Positions 1-6,810 of a DNA stretch of 21,113 nucleotides are shown one piece after another. This DNA comes from Saprospiraceae bacterium (lineage in GTDB: Bacteria; Bacteroidota; Bacteroidia; Chitinophagales; Saprospiraceae): contig SLDF01000230.1 of the NCBI GenBank assembly GCA_007125435.1, positions 1 through 21,113 on the forward strand. Direction: 5' to 3'. The position numbers and the translations under genes are program-made. The stretch's first letter is position 1; each line of letters begins with the position of its first letter. Under the pieces are notes generated by a model, which saw nothing but the letters and a program-made list of their open reading frames with translations, made no database searches and was not told the DNA's origin.

Positions 1-261
1 AAAGAGAAGAACAGCCAAAAGTCCAAATTAAACGCAGCTAGTATAGATTTATACTGTTTGTAAATCTATTTTCTTAACTGTATAATTTAAGACCTACTCC
101 CCAGAAATAATAAGTGACCCGATATTAGATGTAGTCTGCTAATATATTAATTCATTACCAATTGTATCTCTTATTTAATCCAGCCTTATGCAAATGACTT
201 GACGAAATGTCATGTTATGCTCAAAACGACAAAATGCAATCAACCCCATTCCTCTCCTCCT

Positions 262-1350
262 CTAAGGATAGATTTTACCTTGTCTATACTTCAGCGATCT
301 GCCATCACGACCACTGAAATGGGCAATTATTTCGGCGCAAATGGCTATAGCAATTTCCTCTGGATTGATGGCGCCAATGTCCAGACCGACGGGAAAGTAT
401 AGTCTGTCTGATAAGTCTTCCGGTATGACGTATTCTTCGTTTTCGAGTTCATTAAGTATGCGCTCTGATCGGTCTCGCGGTCCAAGCATCCCTATGTAGG
501 GGGTGGATGAATGCATATACTTTTTAAGGTTGTTCTTATCGGTTTTGAGGTCATGTGACATGAGGATGACGGTACTGAATCCATCAATATCGGTAATGTC
601 ATCATGAAGATCGTAGATGCATTGGCTGAGGTCAAAAGCATCCTGGTGAAGCTGCTTAATCTTGGCTTGTACATAAATATGCCAGCCTAGCTCCCTGCCA
701 ATCCTAATGAGGGGATATATGTCGTAATTACCACCGAGAATGAAGAGGCGCAAAGCAGGCTTGATAACTTCAATGAACAATTGGACCTCATGCCCTTCGT
801 TATTTTTGACTACTGCAACGGATGACTTACCCCGAGCCAAAGCATCTTCAACAGGGGCTTCGATAGTTGTGCTTAAGTCTGTATCTTGAATGTCTGATAA
901 TAGCAGGGTGGTGCCAAATTTTATAGCTGATGACCAATCTCCTTGAATCATCGTCAATACGACCTGAGGCTCGCGGATATCTTGAAGGCTGGCCAGCAAT
1001 GCGATGGGGTGGTATGGGTCTTGACTCTCTATCGGCTGGAAGAGAACATCTATCACCCCTTTACAGCCAAGACCTACACCTACCTGGTGGTCATCATCAA
1101 CAGATGTGTCATAGGTGACTATGCTGGGATGCTGCATATGAATAGCCTTGAGAGCCCTACGCAGTGCATCTCCCTCCAGACAGCCTCCACTTATGCCACC
1201 GACCCAGTTGCCGTCCTCACATACCAGCATACGTGCACCCATTCGCCTGTAGGAAGACCCCTGAATCTTGACGACCGTGGCCAAAGCAAATTTGAGCTTC
1301 TTTGGCTTACTGGCATTAAAGGCATTGATGATGGTAGTGATTTCTTTCAT
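262..1350 (-). CDS. XdhC/CoxI family protein
   Basis: The 362-residue protein has both halves of the XdhC family. The N-terminal XdhC_CoxI domain carries GSSYRRMGAR (31-40), GGISGGCLEG (51-60, with the conserved Cys) and GVGLGCKG (91-98). The C-terminal Rossmann-like domain spans about 200-345, with FILGGNYD near 204, MSHD at 264-267, YIGMLGPR near 285 and PVGLDIGA near the end. Characterised members bind molybdenum cofactor and help insert it into xanthine dehydrogenase-type enzymes; others are accessory proteins of unproven role. No xanthine dehydrogenase or molybdopterin gene is in the window, so the partner enzyme is unknown. The usual GAGH nucleotide-binding motif is degenerate here (LGGNYD). 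The frame is open back to an ATG at 1443, but family alignment favours the ATG at 1350, where MKEI starts just before the conserved region. It is separated by about 160 bp from the upstream gene, so it is probably its own unit. Confidence 0.88.
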   Translation of the reverse strand: MKEITTIINAFNASKPKKLKFALATVVKIQGSSYRRMGARMLVCEDGNWVGGISGGCLEGDALRRALKAIHMQHPSIVTYDTSVDDDHQVGVGLGCKGVIDVLFQPIESQDPYHPIALLASLQDIREPQVVLTMIQGDWSSAIKFGTTLLLSDIQDTDLSTTIEAPVEDALARGKSSVAVVKNNEGHEVQLFIEVIKPALRLFILGGNYDIYPLIRIGRELGWHIYVQAKIKQLHQDAFDLSQCIYDLHDDITDIDGFSTVILMSHDLKTDKNNLKKYMHSSTPYIGMLGPRDRSERILNELENEEYVIPEDLSDRLYFPVGLDIGAINPEEIAIAICAEIIAHFSGRDGRSLKYRQGKIYP

Positions 1351-1513
1351 GATTGTATTTTGGTCTGATAAGCGCAATTTGAACGAATAGTATGACCAGT
1401 TCTTTTGGTTGTTTAATACATAGTGGTAATACAGCAATGACATTCACTGGTATAGCCTCACGAATTTTAATTGCTTGGACCCTTGTTAAATAACTTCAAA
1501 ACTAAACTCTGGT

Positions 1514-2170
1514 TCAAGGCATAGTAAATGAGTGGGTGAATTCGTCGTTATGCGTATTCACTGTACCGACATTGATTTCAAAGTACTGGTCAGACTGCTT
1601 CCTGGATAACGCGATACGGTATCTTGTGTTTTTAGCAATGGTGACAGGTGAAAGTGGGAAGTCATCATAGGTTATGTCCTCTATCGTAAAGGATGACTCA
1701 CAATCTTGTAATGGGTGAACATCTCCGTTGGCATTAATCTGTCGCAGTACCATCACGCTCAATGTGTCCGGTCGGTTACTGGCGGATGAGCCGTCTATCG
1801 TAAGTGTAGCCGTCTCAGAGGTGTGATCAATGCGCAAGTGATACTCATCTCCTGATGGTATGACCTGCCACTCTGATATACAATCATTGACACCTTTGTA
1901 CCTTATAAGATTGTGATCACCCCCGAAGAAAGAAAAGGTGTCCAATGTGCCTGCTTCTATGTCTAATTCTTTGACAAGCTTGAATGGCGCATTGCCCATA
2001 TCGTCAAATGTGTATATAGCTATTCCGAGGTCTTCCATGTTCGTGTTGCATTGTGAATTTGCATCAAGGTAAAGTACGGTCAGGAAAAGGTGATTCTGAA
2101 TACAACCGACTACGGCCGTCAAGTAGAGTCCGGTAAGGACTATGCTCAGCCATTGTATTGTTGTTCTCAT
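1514..2170 (-). CDS. predicted lipoprotein of unknown function
   Basis: The 218-residue protein begins with a short basic stretch and a hydrophobic helix ending in a lipobox-like VVGC (Cys about 23). It is therefore probably lipidated and held in the envelope. The mature part is acidic and beta-rich in appearance, with several Cys residues, and I recognise no domain. It starts only 3 bp after the stop codon of the outer-membrane protein gene at 2174-2980, so the two are almost certainly co-transcribed and perhaps translationally coupled. That suggests a lipoprotein partner for the barrel-like protein, which is an inference from position only. Confidence 0.72.
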   Translation of the reverse strand: MRTTIQWLSIVLTGLYLTAVVGCIQNHLFLTVLYLDANSQCNTNMEDLGIAIYTFDDMGNAPFKLVKELDIEAGTLDTFSFFGGDHNLIRYKGVNDCISEWQVIPSGDEYHLRIDHTSETATLTIDGSSASNRPDTLSVMVLRQINANGDVHPLQDCESSFTIEDITYDDFPLSPVTIAKNTRYRIALSRKQSDQYFEINVGTVNTHNDEFTHSFTMP

Positions 2171-2173
2171 AGA

Positions 2174-2980
2174 TTATATTTTATAATTTACCCAAAGACC
2201 TATCCTCGGTATGGCTCCTGTTAAATTCCATTCATTGGTTGCATCAAAAACTCTATTGGACATCGCATTTTGAGCGAAAAAGTAATTGCTCAATGCATCG
2301 AAGTCCGGTACATTAACCGGGATACTAGCATGTAAACATCCGGCATGATCTCGTCTTTCTATGAACTGTCTTCTGCCTAAGACGAGATTAAGAGCAGCAG
2401 AGGCTGATAGGCTAAACTTCCCCCTTTCAAAAAATGTATATTGAAATTCCGGAGCTAAAATAAATCGATGAGCCTCCTGCCTGAAATCATTTACTGCAAT
2501 TTCTGCACATTCACAGAAAGAGACTTCTAATTCGCTATTGCTGATGGCCTGACTACAGATCAATTGACTATGGCTGTATCCAAAAAAGCCCCTCGATGCC
2601 AAAACGCTAAACCTGAAGCCATCTGACAACACTCGAGTAAAACCTAGCGTAATATCATGACCGTATTCGATAGCAGTGCTGAATGTACTAAGTGGCTTCT
2701 CTGGAGCCGACCTCATCAAATTCAGCTCAAACCCGTAACTGTAGCCGGCTGTCACATAGACATCATGTTTTTTGCTGATTCTAGCTGATGCTCTGACTTC
2801 AGGGCCAATATGCCCCCACGCCCAGTTGTGTAAATTGGTCTGGACTATAAATATTGAGCTATCCTGGCCATAGCTCATATGATGTAGACTGGTAGTCATT
2901 GACAGTATCATGACTAGGCACACGGCTTTTTGCACTCTTGACAATGCTTGAGGCTTGAATTGATCAAAAATGCTTTTCAT
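2174..2980 (-). CDS. predicted outer-membrane beta-barrel-like protein
   Basis: The chosen ATG at 2980 gives 268 residues and puts a basic segment and hydrophobic signal peptide at the N terminus, ending near SYGQDSS. An in-frame upstream start at 3016 would add 12 residues and is less likely. The mature protein alternates polar and hydrophobic or aromatic residues (VYVTAGYSYGFELNL, FRFSVLASRGFFGYS, FQYTFFERGKFSLSASAAL) and ends in a short strand with a terminal Ile, as expected of a small outer-membrane beta-barrel. No specific family is recognised. It is first in a two-gene unit with the lipoprotein at 1514-2170 (3-bp gap). Confidence 0.7.
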   Translation of the reverse strand: MKSIFDQFKPQALSRVQKAVCLVMILSMTTSLHHMSYGQDSSIFIVQTNLHNWAWGHIGPEVRASARISKKHDVYVTAGYSYGFELNLMRSAPEKPLSTFSTAIEYGHDITLGFTRVLSDGFRFSVLASRGFFGYSHSQLICSQAISNSELEVSFCECAEIAVNDFRQEAHRFILAPEFQYTFFERGKFSLSASAALNLVLGRRQFIERRDHAGCLHASIPVNVPDFDALSNYFFAQNAMSNRVFDATNEWNLTGAIPRIGLWVNYKI

Positions 2981-3082
2981 AAAGTATGGTTTGCCATTGT
3001 TAATCGAAAATATCAATCTGGGTAATATCTTGTATTTACGAATATATGACTCAAGTTGTTTGTTAAGTGCTCTCTGGTATTT

Positions 3083-4309
3083 TTAGAGCTTAATAAATGT
3101 TGTATGATGACGCAATTTTTGATGTGTCAGGGATAAAATATAAGTACCTGCCGGCATTTGGTCCAGGGGTATCGGACTGAAGTCATACTGCTCGATGTGG
3201 TGTATGACTTGACCATTGATATTGGTAATGGTTAAGTCAGAAGATCCGGTACCCATATTTTGCATACTTACTGTAATGACATCATTAGCCGGGTTTGGAA
3301 ATACCTGTAGGTCGGACTCAGTAGCAACATCTTCTGTAGACGTAGACAAAGTACTAAGGTCGAAGGCCCAAACATCAGTGGGATAGGAGGCAAAGTTGTT
3401 GTGATAGCCGCCCATGAAATAGGCTGTATCATCTATGACAAAGCTCCCTGGTGCCCATAAACTGTTGCCGGGATGTGGTGGCAGTTGCTCCCAGCTGTCT
3501 GTATCTGGATCATATTGCCAAAACTCACCTGTCTCTATTGTCCAGTGATCTTCACCGTCACCGGATAATACATAGCCTTTGTTATTGTGTGAAAACTGCG
3601 TGCCGGCTACACGACCCTGCCCTGGGATGTCTGCTATGCGCTCCCATGCCTCTTCTGTCGGGTCAAATGCGTAGAAATCTCTGTAAATAATCTCTCCGTT
3701 AATCGTCTGCGATCCATGTCCTAGACCGACGTAGACTTTGTCATGTAGTGTGAAATGATAAGGGTGATGCCTCGTGGTAGATGGGAAGTCAGGCAATTCG
3801 CGCCAGGTGTCGGTCGCGATATCGTACTCCCAAAAATCATTGAGATTAGCAGAAGCGCCCCCTGCTGCCACGTAGAGTTTACCATTCAGTGCAAGAAAGG
3901 CCGGGTGCGTCCTGGCAGGACACGGGCAATCTGCCAGCCTTTCCCAGTCTCCGGTACTCGGATCAAAAGACCATAAATCATTTAACAAAAATCCACCCGC
4001 ACTAAATCCAAACCCAATATAGGCCTTTTTATCTTCGACAACAGCATATGAAAAGGATCTGGCCTCACCGGGAAATGATTCTATTTCTTCCCATCGGTCT
4101 GCAACAGGATCGTATCGGTGCATGTCTCTGACCCTTAGCCCGTTGGATGCCGTACCTGTCATTAGATAGCCATACCCATCTATAGAAAAGGTGACCGGGT
4201 GGTGCCTTCCGGGAAAGTTAAAAGGGGCTACTTCCTCCCACTGGGCTTCAGCGCCTATCGATATCAAAGCACACAATATTGAGAAAACGGTAGATTTGAA
4301 AATATTCAT
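3083..4309 (-). CDS. kelch-repeat protein with T9SS C-terminal sorting domain
   Basis: The 408-residue protein starts at the ATG at 4309; an upstream TTG at 4312 is also open. A signal peptide (about 1-22, ending GAEAQ) is followed by about six kelch blades between residues 25 and 325. Their recurring pattern is a Gly-rich strand, then a W/Y-x-Y/F-D-P turn and a W-E/R-x-L strand, for example MHRYDPVADRWEEI, LWSFDPSTGDWERL, FWEYDIATDTWREL and FWQYDPDTDSWEQL. This predicts a beta-propeller. Residues from about 335 form a type A sorting domain (VFPNPANDVITV, then NINGQVI and AGTYILSL), the signal that sends Bacteroidota proteins through the type IX secretion system to the cell surface or medium. 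The ligand is unknown. It lies 24 bp downstream of the OB-fold gene at 4334-4747 and is probably co-transcribed with it. Confidence 0.9.
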   Translation of the reverse strand: MNIFKSTVFSILCALISIGAEAQWEEVAPFNFPGRHHPVTFSIDGYGYLMTGTASNGLRVRDMHRYDPVADRWEEIESFPGEARSFSYAVVEDKKAYIGFGFSAGGFLLNDLWSFDPSTGDWERLADCPCPARTHPAFLALNGKLYVAAGGASANLNDFWEYDIATDTWRELPDFPSTTRHHPYHFTLHDKVYVGLGHGSQTINGEIIYRDFYAFDPTEEAWERIADIPGQGRVAGTQFSHNNKGYVLSGDGEDHWTIETGEFWQYDPDTDSWEQLPPHPGNSLWAPGSFVIDDTAYFMGGYHNNFASYPTDVWAFDLSTLSTSTEDVATESDLQVFPNPANDVITVSMQNMGTGSSDLTITNINGQVIHHIEQYDFSPIPLDQMPAGTYILSLTHQKLRHHTTFIKL

Positions 4310-4333
4310 CAATTCTATTATTCGGTTAAAAAA

Positions 4334-4747
4334 TTATTCTACAACGACAGATCTGCTTATGACGACATCGGTCAACTTACCGGAGCATTTTCCTTTGAGC
4401 ACATGGTACTCTTCTTCATGGAGTTCATCGGCTTCTTCAGGATTAGTCAGTTCAAATGCAATACCACCCATGTACCCATCGACTTCCATTGTGATCGTTG
4501 CTTCTTCCTCTGTGGACTCGATCAGTGACACTACACCCTTTATTTCCAGTATCTTGCCGAGAAATAGGTTGTCTGCATTTTTTTCGTCCTCTTCATAGAG
4601 CTTTATAAGTTCCTCAGCCTTGATGGTGATGTCGGGCTTTGCCTTGGCCATGTCATCATGCCCCCGCATGACCTGTCTATATGCAATTATCCCCACTATA
4701 GCTGCAATGATAATACCAATGAGGACACTTTTATAAGTTTTATTCAT
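4334..4747 (-). CDS. membrane-anchored OB-fold (tRNA_anti-like) protein
   Basis: The 137-residue protein starts at MNKTYKSVLIG, with an N-terminal membrane helix (about 6-24) followed by a soluble domain. The domain matches the tRNA_anti-like OB-fold pattern: ITIKAEELIKLYEEDEKNADNLF, then GKILEIKGVV, a middle strand block, and HVLKGKCSGKLTDVVI near the end. Proteins of this family are common in Bacteroidota and their role is mostly undefined, although the fold resembles nucleic-acid binding OB domains. The reading frame stays open upstream to 4939, but that extension runs through a non-coding repeat (4785-4918) and is not protein-like, so the ATG at 4747 is preferred. The gene leads a probable two-gene unit with the kelch gene. 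Repeat element B ends 38 bp upstream of its start codon and may influence its expression. Confidence 0.82.
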   Translation of the reverse strand: MNKTYKSVLIGIIIAAIVGIIAYRQVMRGHDDMAKAKPDITIKAEELIKLYEEDEKNADNLFLGKILEIKGVVSLIESTEEEATITMEVDGYMGGIAFELTNPEEADELHEEEYHVLKGKCSGKLTDVVISRSVVVE

Positions 4748-4784
4748 TATGCTTTGTTTTGATTCGGTACATTTTTTTTTATCG

Positions 4785-4918
4785 CTTTGGGCATCACCCT
4801 CCTCCTGTCGTCGTCGGGTCGCTACGTTACAGGGCTCCCTAAACGGTCGGCCTCTGCTTCGCCAGTGCTTCGCAGAGTCTGTCTCCTGTCGTCGACACCC
4901 TTTCACATCGCTGATGCA
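4785..4918 (+). repeat. dispersed element B, short copy
   Basis: The first 29 bp (4785-4813, beginning CTTTGGGCATCACCC) match the reverse complement of 6685-6713 at 28 positions. The last 15 bp (4904-4918, CACATCGCTGATGCA) match the reverse complement of 6399-6413 exactly. The cores differ in length and content, so the two are copies of one element with conserved ends. GCATCA near one end and TGATGC near the other form short terminal inverted repeats. No coding capacity or clear target duplication is seen. It sits immediately upstream of the OB-fold gene. Confidence 0.75.
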
Positions 4919-5204
4919 ATCTAGTAGAAAAAACGACATTTTGCTTTACACCCGTTGGGTCACACCATGATTCCCTAAAGGTGAGATTTAGATAAAGCGG
5001 GTTAATTTACCTAAGACAGTATGCGCATAATCTGTTTATAAATCAAACTGCGTAGATTGACATTCGCAAGATAGAAAAAGATAATGACGATACGTTCATT
5101 TCCGCCCAATTATTGGGAAGCGTGCTTGATTCATGACGCAATTATTGAATTTAAATGTTTCAATTTCCTTATGTTTGCTGACCATAAACTAAAATTTTAA
5201 AGCC

Positions 5205-5720
5205 GTGAGAATCACCATTATCATTTTAACCATCCTTGGATTGCTGTCTGTCTTGCTCATCACTTCTTGTCAAGATGATGGTGACCTCAATCGAACCATC
5301 TTGAAAAATAGACAAACCGTCGAAAGGTATTACAGAGCAACCAATGAAGGCGATACTGCTGCCCTCACTGAGCTGGTATCACCAAGGTATACCAGAAAGG
5401 CAGGAGGTATAGACGACTTAGAAGGTCTCGGACCTTTGAAAAAGTACAACTACTCATTGATCAATGACAACAAAGAGTTTAGGTTTGATATTCAAAAGCT
5501 AGTTGCCGGCCAAAACGATGCTGCTGTGCTTTGGGAGGCCAGCGCCGTCTCTCAGCAAGACCTTTCAGCGACCTGGTCAGGAAGTAGTTTTATCACTTTC
5601 GATAGGAATGGGAAAATCCAAATGGAACAATTGGTGAGTGACCGACTTTTACTGATGCAGCAACTGGGCTATGAGCTGACCCGAAAGGAAAGAAGGCAAG
5701 AGGAAGAAAAAGAGAACTGA
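5205..5720 (+). CDS. SnoaL/NTF2-like lipoprotein
   Basis: The 171-residue protein is read from a GTG at 5205; no in-frame ATG gives the signal peptide. A hydrophobic leader ends in a lipobox (LLITSC, Cys about 22), predicting a lipoprotein. The mature N-terminal part, with VERYYRATNEGDTAALTELVSPRY, has the helix pattern of the SnoaL-like/NTF2-like cone fold, and the DRNGKIQMEQLVSDRLLLMQQLG segment fits the last strands and helix. Enzymatic SnoaL members act on small cyclic substrates, but many are only binding domains, so no substrate is claimed. The C terminus is a highly charged Arg/Glu tail. With the next gene it lies between two inverted copies of element B. Confidence 0.7.
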   Translation: MRITIIILTILGLLSVLLITSCQDDGDLNRTILKNRQTVERYYRATNEGDTAALTELVSPRYTRKAGGIDDLEGLGPLKKYNYSLINDNKEFRFDIQKLVAGQNDAAVLWEASAVSQQDLSATWSGSSFITFDRNGKIQMEQLVSDRLLLMQQLGYELTRKERRQEEEKEN

Positions 5721-5796
5721 TTTTGTGTTACCAGTCTTTACCTTTGATGACAAATGCGATTTTTAGTCTCATTTTTTCAGGTTAATTATTTTGCGC

Positions 5797-5828
5797 TTTG
5801 CAATAAAAATTGTAAATTTATACCTCTG
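5797..5828 (+). promoter_or_regulatory. predicted promoter for the gene at 5878
   Basis: TTTG at 5797-5800 is followed after exactly 20 bp by TACCTCTG at 5821-5828. This matches the Bacteroidota primary-sigma consensus TTG-N19-21-TAnnTTTG with one mismatch in the -7 box. It would give a leader of about 45 nt before the ATG at 5878. Confidence 0.5.
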
Positions 5829-5877
5829 AGCTAAATATGTCAATAATTAATGTAGACTCATCAGAAATCATAAAACT

Positions 5878-6363
5878 ATGTACAAAATTGCCGTTACTAT
5901 TGCTTGCCTATTCTTGATGACCGCACCTGCTGAGGGGCAATTGTTCAAAGAGATCAAACACATCATAGACAATTCTTCTGAGTATAGGGTTTTAGCAGAC
6001 TTTTGGGTTGATTATATGTCTACTTACAGGCAAGATAGCCCTATCGAGATAAGCGTGAATAAAGACTATGCTCCATCTGCCAGATTGGATGATTTTATTT
6101 TACTTGCTGAGGATGGTATCATCATGAAAGATTTGCACATTTATGATGTCAAGGCCAGTCAAGACAGAATTTCGGCAGCACGTGACAGGCTCGAATTGGA
6201 AGAGGGACAAACGCCATGGATATTTTTGAGGCTTGAAGAAACTGATTTTACCACCCTTAACTCTATGTTGAAGTTTCTTTTTGACAACAATATTTCATAC
6301 CGTCTCGTATTCACTGATACTTACCTCTTATCTGTCTACGAAGTACTAGTGGAATCTAGATAA
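5878..6363 (+). CDS. small exported protein, unknown function
   Basis: The 161-residue protein has a cleavable-type signal peptide (about 1-21, ending APAEGQ), which predicts export to the periplasm. The rest is one compact alpha/beta domain: IEISVNKDYAPSARLDDFILL, then GIIMKDLHIYDV, then PWIFLRLEETDFTTLNSMLKFLFDNNISYRLVFTD. The alternation of a strand, a helix that could pair residues, and a closing strand is loosely like the periplasmic domain of ExbD/TolR, but the transmembrane anchor of that family is missing and the resemblance is weak. No partner ExbB is near. It has its own plausible promoter at 5797-5828 and lies inside the segment bracketed by element B. Confidence 0.62.
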   Translation: MYKIAVTIACLFLMTAPAEGQLFKEIKHIIDNSSEYRVLADFWVDYMSTYRQDSPIEISVNKDYAPSARLDDFILLAEDGIIMKDLHIYDVKASQDRISAARDRLELEEGQTPWIFLRLEETDFTTLNSMLKFLFDNNISYRLVFTDTYLLSVYEVLVESR

Positions 6364-6398
6364 TAACCTATACAGGACCACATTAAAAACAGAAGTTC

Positions 6399-6713
6399 TG
6401 CATCAGCGATGTGGAGTGGTGGCGTAGCGAATGCGAAGCCAGACTCGATGCTGTGCGAGCACTTCTTGGGAAGGCATCGAGGCCGAGCGAATAGCGAGCC
6501 ACGTAACGAGTCTGAAAATAGTCGTCGTATGATCTAAGTCGCAGCTATTTTGAGTGAGATCGAAGAATAAAAAATACGCGCATAGCCATAGCTACGTAAG
6601 TATTTTTTTTCAAAGATATCGCTCAAAAGAGCAAGACTTGGGATCATTAAGATGGTTATTTTCAGACTCTAAAAAGCGACGCACCGACGACAGGAGGTGG
6701 GTGATGCCCAAAG
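6399..6713 (-). repeat. dispersed element B, long copy
   Basis: Read on the minus strand it starts with the same 29-bp end and finishes with the same 15-bp end as the copy at 4785-4918. It carries about 180 bp more in the middle, including a long imperfect hairpin (6508-6669) and a second 8-bp stem, CTCGATGC at 6444-6451 pairing with GCATCGAG at 6474-6481. Open frames across it are short and show no protein-like composition. Together with the 4785 copy it forms an inverted pair around two genes. Confidence 0.75.
6508..6669. other. long imperfect hairpin inside element B
   Basis: Outer arms 6508-6520 and 6657-6669 are perfect 13-bp inverted repeats (GAGTCTGAAAATA and its complement). Further collinear pairs nest inside: 6529-6534 with 6642-6647, 6548-6554 with 6622-6628, and 6569-6577 with 6600-6608, leaving a tip of about 20 nt. 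A structured RNA or an inverted-repeat mobile core is possible; neither is proven. Confidence 0.65.
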
Positions 6714-6743
6714 TAATAAACACAATATTATTCGCTCTATTAG

Positions 6744-6788
6744 AAATAAAAAACCCGAAAGACCATTCATGTCAATGTGGCTTTCGGG
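6744..6788 (-). terminator. intrinsic terminator of the P5C dehydrogenase gene
   Basis: CCCGAAAG at 6754-6761 pairs with CTTTCGGG at 6781-6788. On the minus strand the stem is followed directly by a U-rich run (plus-strand A tract 6744-6753). It lies 22 bp past the stop codon of the gene at 6811-8442. Confidence 0.85.
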
Positions 6789-6810
6789 CTTTAGTTTGTG
6801 TATGTAGAGC

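Noticed and set aside
1351..1443. Upstream ATG for the XdhC protein adding 31 residues
   Set aside because: The added residues do not resemble family N termini, and the internal MKEI start aligns with the family.
4748..4939. N-terminal extension of the OB-fold protein by 64 residues
   Set aside because: The extension is translated repeat element B (Arg/Cys-rich, no domain); the ATG at 4747 gives a normal membrane anchor followed by the OB domain.
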